From: Umbilicaria muhlenbergii
Taxonomy: Eukaryota > Ascomycota > Lecanoromycetes > Umbilicariales > Umbilicariaceae
Direction: 5' to 3'
Length of the DNA: 64,000 nucleotides
Assembly (NCBI GenBank): GCA_000611775.1
Contig: KK106981.1
Span: forward strand, 6,718,312-6,782,311
Every line of letters starts with the position of its first letter. Positions within the stretch are counted from its first letter, which is position 1. Position numbers and translations under genes: made by a program. Under the pieces are notes generated by a model, which saw only the letters and a list, made by a program, of their open reading frames with translations, was not told the DNA's origin and did not search any database. Positions 40,508 to 51,188 of the stretch are shown in pieces.

Positions 40508-41421
40508 GTGATGGGTCTGTTGGTTGGCGTGGATGGAGAGAATATTGTGGTTCTTGTGGTGCTTGTGGTTCTTGCAGAGCGGGTAAGGGAGCTCACTGGG
40601 TTTTGGGGAGAGAGAATGGCGGGGCGAGGGGCGCGTGGAGGAAGTGTGGGCGTGCTGATTGTTCCGCGTGCGATTTGTTAGGTTGGTCGGGTTTTGGCAT
40701 TGTCAGCTAGTTGTGCCTAGCATGAAAACGGCTTGTGAAGTTGAGAAATGTATGGAAGATGAGCGCCTTGGTTGCGGAGGTGGAGTTGGTATTGCTGGTC
40801 GTGCATCATCAGACAATACTAGTACCAAATGTGCACTTTCTGGCCTCAGAAAACATATCATGCATTGAGTTCATGTTGAATGCGAATTCCCAGACCTCGG
40901 ACCCCAAACCCCTAAGACAGGACATGGTTGGAGCAAAAGTGGAGGTCATGTAGGGGAAGCTACTATCTTATCAACTAAAGTGCTCTGCAGCAGGTTGGTA
41001 TAGGAATAGCTGACGACATGTAGAAATCGCTTTTATTTGTCCCCGCAAATCGTCATACGGCGACAGCTGCGTCAAGAGATTTCGAGTGCATCATAAAGGA
41101 GCCAGATGGTTTGAACCCGGGACTTGATTGACTATGAATGACGCCACCCTAATGATCTATGTCCAAGTAGTACAACACGCCCCGCCATATCCCGGCGCCT
41201 CAATCAACCAACCAGCTACGCGCCAAATGTCCCAACGCCGTGTCCCATGAAAAGGGAAAAAACCATCGCATGGCTCATAGTGGCCGGGAGATCATAGAGT
41301 CGCAGCAACGTACACAAGAAAAACCCCTCAAGCCTCAACCCAACTTGCCCTCCCCCCACCCAAACCTGCCCCGTCCCAAATCCAAAACGCCCAAACCCTT
41401 TCCTTGCCCCAGTCCAAACCC
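40508..41421. other. Convergent intergenic, about 910 bases
   Basis: Between 3' ends of the multi-UIM gene (+) and the AF4-like gene (-). The sequence GGTTTGAACCCGGGAC near 41109 mimics a tRNA T-arm but does not fold as one. Nothing else recognised. Confidence 0.4.
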
Positions 41422-44191
41422 TCAAAGTCCCAACTTCCCTTCCCACTTGACTCCCTCGTTCTCGCACCACTCCTTCAAAAGGCTATACCCCGCCCTCGCC
41501 CCCTCGATTGGGAGACTAGAACAACTGAGCGGCAAATAGAACTGCCCCGCCCACTTCCCCGGCACCAACTTCTCCGCCATCCTCTCCGTCACTGGCTCGG
41601 TGGTCCCATTGGTCGCGGCCTCCGACGTCCACGCCAAGGGGACTTTGGCCTTAGCCTCCCATGTCGCCGGGAAGGATTGCTGCAGTGCGGTAACGCTGAG
41701 CTTGGACGTGCCTTCGACCCACAGCTTCTGGGCCTGGCGGGCGTTGTCGACGGCTTGGGTCTTGAATTCCATGTACTCACGATACCTCGATGCCCTTACC
41801 GTTGCATCTGCTGCAGCGAGGTCGCCGTTCGCGCCCGGTGTGTGAACGCGGTTTGACTCGGGGGCGGGTGTGGGGAGCGGCTCTCGGTCTAGGCGTTCGA
41901 GGTTGGCGGTATTCAGGGTTTCGCGGCACATGGCTTCGAGCTGGAGGCAGAGACCGTAGAGGAAGGTATAGCGGTGGATTCTCGGTTTGATGTATTCGAT
42001 ATAAGGCAATAAAGAATCCCATCCTTTGATGTCGCGTGGTGTTCTATAGATTCGCGTGGTTTCGTCGGTGGCGGTAAATGCAAGCATGTAGGAGAGCACT
42101 GTCTCGATAGCAATGGCGACGCCCACTTTTTCATCCTTGGGCTCTACTTTCGGATGGTGGCCCTTGGGGTTGATCAATGGATCAGCGTCATGTTTGAGAG
42201 TACGGCCTAATTCAATGTACTTCTTGTTTTCGATTTTCCATGCAGCAGCCTCCTCTGCGCGTCCGGAGTGGGAATTGGTGGTGGCGGAAGAAGTGTTCGA
42301 AGCAGAACGACCGTTACGGTTGATCTTCTCAGCACTGCCGGGAGCTGTAGGAGTTCCGACCCTCCCCTGTGGAGTCTTTGCATCACCCTCTCCTGACTCG
42401 ATGCGGCGCATCGTAACACCCTTGACGTCGCGCATTGGTGTTGAGACATGTGACTTCTGGGCACTTCCATGCTGCGATAGTGCTGGTGACTTGAAGGCTG
42501 GTGGTATGGGAGTACGCGGTTTTTGCGTTAGATCAAGACCCACAGGTGGTTTCGGCCGCTTGCTGGCCGGCTCAACTGCTTCGCCGTCATCATCTGCCCT
42601 ACGACGCTTCTCAACAGCCTTGGCACGATCAGCAGTGGCGTCTTTCGCTCCAGATGCTTGCTTGGCTGGATGTTCGGAACGGTCCTTTCTAACCTCGCCC
42701 GTGCTCTTCAAACTATCTCGGTCCTGACGGTTTCGATCGCGATCCTTATCAGAGGTGCTCGATTTGTCTTTCTCTATCACCTTATCTTTAGATGTGTCTT
42801 CTCGGTCCTCTCGTCTCGCTACACTCCCAGGATCGGCCTTTTTCGGCGTAGGTTTCATGTGCACAATCCGGCGAAAGTCGGTGCGCCGATTCTTGGGGAT
42901 CTTGAACTTGAGTAGCTTGGTCTCTTTGACTTGTTTTGGGGGCGCTTTCGTAGGGGTGACAGGTTCCTTACGAGCGTTGCTATCAGACCTTTGAGAAGGC
43001 TTTGCACCTGCGTTGCCGGTGACCTTAATGAATCGTTCAGCCGCATCCGAGGTTGATGTACGTTGCTTTGTGTCAAGAGACGCCTTGGAGGGTTCGGCAG
43101 GCTTTGAGTTGTGTTGGGTCACTTTTGTCGGTGTTTCTGTAACAGACGAGGACTTATTTGTAGGCTTGTTGTTTGAGACAGTCGAGTTATTTTTCTGCCT
43201 GACCTTAGCTTCCTCAGTCGTAGGTGGCGATATCTTTTGACTGGACGAAGGTTTCTTCTCTGATGAGGATGAATTACTGGAATCGGTCTTCTTATGTCCA
43301 GGATGACCGTTTAAGTATGGAGGAGATTTTAGGATTTTGCTCAATTCCTCTTCAATACTTGGGGGTAGCGTGGGCGACAATAGCGGTGGAAGAGCGAGCG
43401 ACTTCTTAGTCTGCTGAGGTTTCGGTTTCTCGGGTGATATACTCGGTGGAGGTGGAGACAGGCGCGCTTTCTTGGCTGGCGGCGTGGTGTCCTTGGTCTC
43501 GGAGGGAGCACATTTCTTCGAGTCGTCGCTCGTTGCTTCCAGTGGTCTGAGAAGAGTTTAGCTTACTCTTACAGGATGGTGTAAAGAGTGCAGGCATGTT
43601 AGAGAGTTGGCCTTACCTCTTTTGACCATGCTGAGATACCTCTAGCGGCTTGAGCGGTTTCTCAATTGGGGCGGATGTGCCATTTGCTTCAGGAAGAGCT
43701 ACTGCGTTCTCAGAAACCTTCGGCATTGGCTTCACAGCCCCGATTCCTGCAGCTTTGGACTTGTAGTCGGACAAGCTGATCTTCTTCTTCGGACCTCCCC
43801 CAGGCTGAGGCGTGCTTGTGCCACTCCTGGCACCATTGGTTTGCATAGTAGCACTATCCATCATCTCCCCCTTCTCGTTGTCCCAGCCTCCAACAGCTCT
43901 GAGTAAGCCGTCGTCCCAGTCACGAGATAGAAAACTGAGATATTGCAAGGGCGCTTCGTCCGGAGCGAACAGTGACCCTTTCTGCCACTCGCTCAGTTGC
44001 TGAGGTGTCGGACGGTACGGTCGATGAGAAGGTACCGTAAGAAGATATGGAGACTTCGGGAGGATCTTGTCGCTAACGCGTTTGAGGCGGGCGTCGGTGT
44101 TGCTGAGATCGCCGTGATGCGCCTTGGGAGGCTTGTGAGACGTTGTTAGAGGTTTTGATGTCGAGACGAAAGTAGAGGGTTTGCTCAACAT
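41422..44191 (-). CDS. AF4/FMR2-like (Ebp1-type) transcription elongation factor
   Basis: Two exons, 44191-43617 and 43546-41422, with a 70-base intron, encode 899 residues. The junction restores SQHGQKRPLEATSDD. The N-terminal block (KRVSDKILPKSPYLLTVPSH, then LSEWQKGSLF) is conserved-looking. The middle is a long Lys/Ser/Pro/Asp-rich disordered region with several nuclear-localisation-like basic clusters (KKARL, EKRRRADDD). The last 270 residues form a helical domain beginning WKIENKKYIELGRTLKHDAD, then VGVAIAIETVLSYMLAFTAT. This resembles the AF4/FMR2 C-terminal homology domain of animal super elongation complexes, and the Ell1-binding protein Ebp1 of fission yeast. The assignment rests on this domain and on the domain layout and is not certain. 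It would act in the nucleus with Ell and Eaf on RNA polymerase II elongation. Confidence 0.65.
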
Positions 44192-45749
44192 TGCTTTGGT
44201 GTATTGAGGTGTTGGGTGGTATCGAATCGTTGTTTGAATGGATGGGTACGAAGTAGAGATGGAGTTGTAGATGTAGCAAATGTGAGCAAGCGAAAGAAGT
44301 AGCTGCTGACAACTTGATGAGAGATGTTTGCGGTGAAAAGAGAATGTGTCCGGTGGTATGATTGTCTATGGCTGTCGAGTATTGAAAAGTTCGGTCGTAG
44401 TCAATTCTCTGCTATTGTCCTCCATCCACCTCCACACCTCAATAGCGGCGCTTGGATCTCGAACCAAGCCTCAATAGGACCATTCGACGCGGAATGAGTA
44501 CCTTGGTGGTACACCACCACGCTCACGATAGAAAGAGTGGGCCCCAAAGTGCGGCGCTGTTTAGGGCTGGGCTCGACGACTGCATGAAAGCTTCCCTTGG
44601 CAGCTGATGACAGCTGAAAGGCCAGCCATTGACTATCGCGTTGGAAGATGGTAGATGTGAGCGGTCGGAGCAATAGTCGAGGTGGTAGCGCGATTTGGGT
44701 AATGGGCACGATGGGTTGAAGCAAGGCCAAAATCGGGGGTTGAGTGCTGACATCTACAGATCGCAGGTACGAAGTAAGTTCGAAGGGTTCCGCCGAGATG
44801 ATAGATGATCCATCTGCGCCTTCAGCTTGCCTGCCTTGGCCTGCTTGCTGCGTGCCGGCGCAAAGCGGGCCGGACACTAGCGTGGGCACTAGTCCGCATG
44901 TGGCCTGTCCTACATTTACACTTCGGATATCCTCCGGGAAGGGACAGGTACACCGAACTGAGAGTGACACTCTGAGAACGAGCCAATGTATATCTACGAT
45001 GCTAGTACTGCGCCAGTAGAGGCGCAAAGCATTTCTCAGAACAGTAACCCTAATCCTCTCCAGAAGATCGTGATCCATTCTTAGGCAGAAGCTTTCTCGT
45101 GTCATCGCAGAGGCTCTTTGCCAGCTTTGCCTTCGTCGATGGCCTATTATCTTGGGGAGGATGTATGACGTCTCTACTCCCCAAGCTCCCTGAAATGCCA
45201 TCCGGTCTTCCGGTCAGGAAAGCCAGGAGAAGTCGTTCTCAGAAGTGGTAACGAGTCAGAAAATGAAAATAATTATGGAAGCCAATGCGGTACCGCCGGG
45301 ATGACTTCAAATATAAAGATAGAGAGCGATATATTGCACGAGACGCTGTTGGCTGCGCTGAAGTGCCGCAGTGGATAAACAGGGGAGAATACTGATATAT
45401 TTGCTCGGGCTTTAACATGTGAGGAATGAACACTAGAGAAGAAACCGAACACAAACAACTATATTAGTTTCGTTTAACATATAAAAGAGTCCATGTTCAT
45501 GTTCATGCGAACGTGACCACTGGCATCATTGCGAACGGCCGACCCTTGCTCAGCCTTATGGCCGATCCTTTCCGCAAGGGGCATTCGCGATCCAAATTGT
45601 TGCAAGCGTGTCAACATTATTTGGAGACAACAGCACGAGAAACCCCCGCTTCATCAGCAATTGAGCCGCTACAAAAGCCATCCGGGTTCATTGGAAATTG
45701 CACATAAATCGAGGAGGGTACTGGGTTTCACCCATCTTGTGTCGCCGCC
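44192..45749. other. Divergent intergenic, 1.56 kb
   Basis: Between the AF4-like gene (-) and ERD2 (+). It contains a 266-codon minus-strand ORF (44401-45201) beginning MAFQGAWGVETSYILPKII that shows no recognisable domain, no homology I know and random-looking composition. I treat it as doubtful. No repeats or RNA genes seen. Confidence 0.4.
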
Positions 45750-46686
45750 ATGAACATCTTCAGATTTCTCGGTATGTGTAGTGACCCTCTCGACCTCCTT
45801 GCAACTACAGAATAGACACTGACAGAGAGGGTTCTACCAACAGGCGATATGTCGCATCTCATATCCATTCTCATCCTGTTGCAGAAAATGAAGTCCTCGA
45901 ATGTTAAGCCGCCGGTCGTCTACTCACTCAAGCTGTTGCTGATTTGAAGCCATAGAGTGCTTCTGGCATATCATTCAAATCGCAGGTTCTGTATCTGATT
46001 GTGTACATTACAAGATACCTTGGTGCGCATTGTAGTGGGTCCGACAATATAGATGACGTGGCTGACTGTATTATGGGTAGACCTTTTCTGGACCTTCACC
46101 AATTCCGCCTACCTTACGATCTTCAAGCTTCTCTTCATCGGTTCCTCGGCATATACAGTGTACCTAATGCTAAACGATTACAAGCCAACACACGACCCAA
46201 ATATTGACACGTTCAAGGTCCAATATCTGCTGGGTGGCAGTGCGGTTCTGGCAATCTTATTCCCTTATAAGTACCAGGTCACGGAGGTTGGTGTTCAAAT
46301 GACTGTGGTGTCACTTCCTTCGACTGACATAGTGGACCAGATGCTGTGGGCTTTCTCGATATGGCTGGAATCGGTCGCAATCCTCCCTCAACTGTTTATG
46401 CTGCAACGGACTGGTGAAGCTGAGACAATTACCACACATTACCTCTTCGCGCTGGGCGCATACCGGGCATTGTATCTCCCTAACTGGTTCTATCGATACT
46501 TTGCGGATGGGTATATAGATCCAATTGCTTGGGTGGCTGGTACACTGCAGACTGTTTTGTACTCGGATTTCTTCTATATATATTACACCAAGTAGGTCCT
46601 ACTTCTCTCTCACAGGTAAAACTATTCCATACTAACGCGTCTACGTCAGGGTTCTGCAGGGAAAGAAATTCAACCTCCCCGTCTGA
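45750..46686 (+). CDS. ERD2: ER lumen protein-retaining receptor (KDEL/HDEL receptor)
   Basis: Seven-helix Golgi receptor that returns HDEL/KDEL-bearing ER proteins by COPI retrograde transport. Six exons: 45750-45771, 45844-45902, 45956-46022, 46081-46286, 46341-46591 and 46650-46686; introns 72, 53, 58, 54 and 58 bases; 213 residues, the usual family length. Junctions give MNIFRFLGDMSHLISILILL, SGISFKSQVLYLIVYITRYL, DLFWTFTNSAYLTIFKL and YTKVLQGKKFNLPV. Conserved blocks LNDYKPTHDPNIDTFKVQYL, RTGEAETITTHYLFALGAYR and LPNWFYRY are present, and the Lys-rich C-terminus (KGKKFNLPV-like) fits COPI binding. The 54-base fourth intron has no stop and keeps frame, so an unspliced read-through adds 18 residues. 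It is removed here because the family has KY.VTE directly followed by the LWAFSI helix. The start has a strong context (GCCGCCATG). Confidence 0.95.
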
Positions 46687-48560
46687 AGGAAATCTAATAG
46701 TGTTATTACTTAGAGATCCTCCAGACGTGTTTGGCCCAGGTCAGATTATACATAGCTACGTTCAATTTCAATGAGACACCTCCTCGAAATTCACGTAATC
46801 TGTGTGATTCACTTCGCCTAATTACCGCGGTGGCTTGTCGTGTTTACTATCGTTCCTACGGAAGAGCTTCCGCGCCTGCTGAGTGCGGCTAGTATGACGA
46901 GGTTGATATCCGTCGATGACTCCTAAAGCATATCAATCCGTTGCAGAGGGCCGGGCCCGCTTATCCACTCCGTGTGTACGTAACCTGGCGCTCGATAGAA
47001 ATCTCAGTCGTCCATGCGCCTGGCAAACAATAGAATCCCCATTGAGTAAAGTGCAAGCAGCTAGCGTCGATCTGACAAGATAGCCCTAAAGTGGTCGCGG
47101 TCGCGTCCCTTCAGATCCTGCTGAGCTTAAACCTGTGGAGCTGTGGAGCTGTTGCTTTAGCGAAGATGAAACGGATCCTTATCGGTATCAAATGGTTTTT
47201 GGGTTCCGGACCGTTGTTTACAAGGGTGTGCCGTACAACTTCCCCGTTCATGTTCTGTGTGAACAAACACCTGTAGATCAAAGGTATTGTCTACTGCAGC
47301 TGCCAACTTTAAAGATATGGAAAATTAAACAGCGCAGGCTGCTACGAAAGTGCGTCGTAGAACTAACTGTACCTGCCGTGCATGCTAAGAGAGACAAGAC
47401 TGCGGCTCAACGGGCACAACCGACGCTACGGTTTCGCGTACTTTAAGCTTTCCATGGCAGGGCTTACCGACGACATGGGGAAACAACGTCAAGTCATCAG
47501 GCAGGCGCAGCAGTGTGCCTTTTCTAACGGTTGGCGTTGGATTGCCTACTTTGCCCCTCTTTCGAGACGGTACTGATTCCGCGAGGCGCGGGCTTTACAG
47601 GGGTGATATATGCTCTTTCTTTTGCGAATGAAAGCTAAAGATTGAGGCGCTTCAGAAGGCGTCATGAAATGTAGAAAATCAGCGATATGTTGTCAAGATC
47701 GCGAGTACTGTGCCTTCCGTCTTGGTTTAATGTTACTTCTATGCGTTTTTTTCAAGCTGTTTTGCTTTGGTTTCATCTATTCCGCTGTGGATTACCAAAT
47801 CTAGCCGTTTCCTGACCACGGTTCCAAAAGACACTAATCACGACGGTTATCGAAGGGGACCACAACGCTATCTTACGCAGCCGACAAACAAGCTCATAGG
47901 CAGCGAGTTCTACCGACCACGACGTGTCGATTTGGTGTTTACTGGGCTCGGTAGTGAGTCGGAAAACCCCCCAAGGTCGCCGTGTCTGTCTAGATCTCGG
48001 CAAGCAAGTTTCCGACACGCCGATCACAAAGGACAATCCACTCTAGGCTCTTCGCGAAGGAAAACCCACTGTGGCTTGGAGTGACTCGAGTCCGTAGGTT
48101 TTCTGTGGGGGTGGGGGTCCCCAGCTGTATTTACGTTATGGCCTAACGGGGGCAAATAGTATGCCAATGGGAGGACGCGACCTGCTACGTGAGGTGCTCT
48201 GGGGACCCTCAAGGTACTCACACGATGTTGGAGGAGTTTTCGTGAAGAAGCTTCTCCCTTTTTTGCTTTTTTCCTAAGGTTTTCCTTGGGGGCCCCCGGG
48301 CTGTGTTTGCGTTATGCCCCAATGGGGGTATATTGTAGGCCAAGGAAAGGACATAACCTGGTTCGTGAGGTGTTCTGGGAGACCCTCAATCGAACCTTCT
48401 CTGATTTTATACGTCCGAGCCCTTTCCCTGTATGTTAGAGTCTTCTATAAGATCATAGCCATAGCTATGCAGTTTCCTCATATTGCTCTCACTCATCGTA
48501 CTCTGAGGTCCCCCAGAACACTGCAAAACATTTTTTCCAACTACTTTCTCAATTGATAAC
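46687..48560. other. Intergenic, 1.9 kb, upstream of the HHCC repeat gene
   Basis: No conserved gene recognised at 46687-48090. The distal part, 48092-48560, contains repeated promoter sequence described separately. Overall AT content is moderate, and short ORFs are unsupported. Confidence 0.45.
48092..48392 (+). repeat. Pair of diverged 115-base direct repeats upstream of the HHCC gene
   Basis: 48092-48211 and 48279-48392 are about 75 percent alike. Both start GGTTTTC..TGGGGG, continue through CTGT.TTTACGTTATG / CTGTGTTTGCGTTATG and CAA.GGGGG, and end GTGAGGTG.TCTGGG..ACCCTCAA. The second copy ends about 170 bases before the ATG at 48561. At 48508-48522 GGTCCCCCAGAACAC is an inverted copy of the repeat end GTGTTCTGGGAGACC (48377-48391). 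They may be upstream control elements or remnants of an inserted unit. Confidence 0.6.
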
Positions 48561-50145
48561 ATGGCCGCCTTTGATTACACTGTCAGATATGTTGATCCCA
48601 AGGAGCTCCTTAACAACCCGGATCAGATACCAGGAGGCGCCCCCGTACAGTACCAGGTGCGCCACAGCTACCAGAACGGGTACGGGCCCGTGCAGGTGTC
48701 AGCGGATGCACTAGACAGGCCAGAGGGGCCCCAGGTACCTTCCTCCGAGGGCAACGGACAGGCGGACCTCCAGGAACGCACCACGGAGGCAGGAGTTACT
48801 CTACCAACCACCATTGACTTCCAAGGGGAGCCTCCAGCTCAGCTTGGAATCATGGAAGGTGGAATGTACGCGCCTGCCGACTGGTCCGACCTGACGGCCT
48901 TTGACTCCCGAGAGGAGCCTCCAGCACAGCTTGGAACTGTGGTCGAGGAGTTCGCCGCAACGGCCATAGACTTCCCAGGGGAGCCTCCGGCTCAGCCTGG
49001 AAGTAGGGTCAACTGGTGGTTGTCCGGGCTGCCAGCCGAAGAGGCCGACTTGACGGCCAGTCACTCCCTATGGGAGCTTCCTGCGCCACATGGGGTCCCG
49101 GCCAATTGGTCCTCCCCGCCGGCCATTGGATCCCTAGAGGAGCCTCCGGCGCAGCTTGGAACCATGGATGGTGAATGGTTCCCGCCTGCCGACTGGTCCG
49201 ACCTGACGGCCGTCGACTCCCTAGAGGAGCCTCCGGCGCAGCATGGAACTGTGGTCGCAGAGTCCGCCCCGGCGGTCCTGGACCCCTTGGAGGAGCTCCC
49301 AGCGCAGCTCGGGAGTATGCCCGATTGGTTGTCCGACCCGGCCGCCGGAGATACTAACCTGGCGGCCAATGACTCCCTAGAGGAGCCTCCAGCACAGCTT
49401 GGAAATATGGCTGACTGGTGGTTGGATCTGCCTGCGGAGGGGACGGTGAACAATTTCGAGGCCGTAATGGCCTATCCGTTCGACGGCGACTACCACGCCA
49501 AGGCCATGTTTGTCCTGGAAAACCCAGAGGCAAAATTGTCCTTGGAGGACGTCCCGGTTGGGAAGGGAGCGCCTGCCTCGTTCAAGTAAGTACTTTCTCA
49601 TATGTGCTGGAGGCGCACCCCGTAACTACATACTGACTTCATCAGGTTCGCGGTGAAGAGGGATTACGAGCTGGGCGAGGGGCCGAATGTAAGTCACATT
49701 GCAGTCGTAAAGTGCACTGGGGCTCTCCTTGTCAGCATAACTAACATTTGTTTGCACTATTAGGGGTCCAAGTTCCTCTACCGGAAGAACGGGGCGGGCG
49801 CCACGACAAGGCAGAAGATAGCCAGGAAGGACCACATCTGGCATATCCTCTGCCAAGGCCACAAGGACGCCACCACCGGCCGCCACTGCGGTCGCGATCG
49901 GACCAAGGAGATTGTCGAGGATAGCCTCAGCTACTACGGGTATGTTCCTGCCTAAACAATCCGCTTACCGCGTGTACTAACCCCTACCCTTCAGCATCAC
50001 GAAAAAGATGATCGACTCCTTCCTCGACGCCTGCCCCGTCTGCGCCCCGCAACGCGTCCAGAAAAGAGCGCAGCTAAAAGCTCGGCAGCGGGCTAAGCAG
50101 ACGGGGGAGGAGTCGAGACCGTCGAAAAAGGCGAGGACAATGTAG
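48561..50145 (+). CDS. EPPAQLG-repeat protein with C-terminal integrase-type HHCC zinc-binding domain
   Basis: Four exons, 48561-49585, 49646-49688, 49764-49939 and 49995-50145, with introns of 60, 75 and 55 bases, give 464 residues. Residues about 90-300 contain eight variants of (S/D)LEEPPAQLG(T/S)M, spaced 17-45 residues, with PADWSDLTA twice; they are acidic, Pro/Trp-rich and probably unstructured. After the repeats comes KFAVKRDYELGEGPNGSKFLYRK (in two exons). A compact domain follows (about 375-440) with His in DHIWHILCQGH, then GRHCGRDRTKEIVEDSLSYY, GITKKMIDSFLDACPVCA. The His-His-x(n)-Cys-x2-Cys order and the GRDRT / CPVC spacing match the zinc-binding N-terminal domain of integrases, most like Ginger/GIN-type elements. 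No DDE catalytic core follows; the tail is basic (KKARTM). The gene is intact and spliced, so it looks like a domesticated domain. Its role is unknown; a nuclear DNA- or protein-binding role is inferred. Confidence 0.7.
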
Positions 50146-51188
50146 GCGTTCGTCGGCTTCGCGGTAGCGCTGGACAACGCCTATGTCTGGAGGGAGCCCT
50201 CGTGGTGTAGCTGATTGTTGCGGTCGCAAGCGTCGCTGTAGCGCAGTGCGACCGAGGTCCCAGGGAAGGGATGACTGTGCGATCTTCTGGTGTGACTACC
50301 TTCCATCTCGTCGTCGCAAGCGTCGCTGTAGCGCAGTGCGATTGACCCCTTCCCACTCATCAGGGAAGTCCATCCGGCGTCCTCCTGGACCGACTACCCT
50401 CTCCTCATCGCAAGCTCCGCCGTAGCGCAGTGCGGTCGACCCATCTATCCCCACCAGGCAAGTGCATCCATCTGACGATCTCCTGGAGGTGAGGACTACC
50501 GACAGCACTTCTTCATCTGGCTGTTCGGGCTCGGGGGGTGACGACTGGTGACGGCGACTTGGTTGTGGTTGGTAGAGGCTGATGGACTTTAGGTATATGT
50601 GATTGTGGGTGATGGGTAGGGGTGGGATAGTGATATGAAGGGATGAGGATTTACTTCTACAGCGGATTGATGGGTAGGACTATGACTGTGTCTGTATGTT
50701 AATATGGTTGGGAGTTAGGGGTAGCTATAGCGAAGTGTGATGAGAATACGAATTACGACGTCCTTTCAATCTAAACGGATGCTAGAATTGCAGTCGTGAA
50801 CGGTCGTCGTGACACCTCTGTGACTGTATCAGGATACACCACTGCCCCGTGTATTTGGACTCATTGTATTCGAATGACATCGACCGGTTCCCTTCGGGTG
50901 GGTATAGCATGAGCGATGATGTATCGAGTCTTGTCTGGAGAGGAAGGCTATGATAGGATCGTGCGGCCTCTCTATGATTATGGCCATTATAGCCGGTCTA
51001 GAATGGGATACATGTTGGGTGGAATGTTGCGTTATTAACGGCACAGCTCGGATGAGATCCTTCGCCTACTGACACATATCACTTGTCACAGCGTAGTTGA
51101 GAAGCGTAGATGATAATTTGTCTTCGTGGGCTATTGCCAATCAACCACGCCCAAAATGTTGATCAGCTTCAAGACTACGCCCTAGATC
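50146..51188. other. Convergent intergenic, 1 kb
   Basis: Between the HHCC gene (+) and XRCC4 (-). It begins with the hairpin minisatellite described separately; the rest (about 50470-51188) shows GT- and GA-rich sequence with nothing recognised. Confidence 0.4.
50216..50475 (+). repeat. Three-copy minisatellite with a conserved hairpin
   Basis: A unit of about 90-94 bases occurs three times, starting at about 50224, 50314 and 50408. The best conserved 28 bases run TCGCAAGCG, then TCGCTGTAGCGCAG, then TGCGA. In copies 1 and 2 the outer TCGCA/TGCGA pair and the inner CGCT-GT-AGCG forms a hairpin; copy 3 carries a few substitutions. The variable part of each unit contains CCCAGGGAAGG / TCAGGGAAG / CCAGGCAAG and GACTAC. 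It lies about 80 bases after the HHCC gene's stop codon, so in its 3' UTR or terminator region. Confidence 0.8.

Noticed and set aside
41095-41165. Possible tRNA on the minus strand (GGGTTCAAACC-like T-arm)
   Set aside because: The T-stem does not pair beyond one position, and the acceptor strands do not match.
44401-45201. 266-codon minus-strand ORF between the AF4-like gene and ERD2
   Set aside because: No recognisable domain, random-looking composition, no splice support and unusual codon use; most likely a chance ORF in a divergent promoter region.
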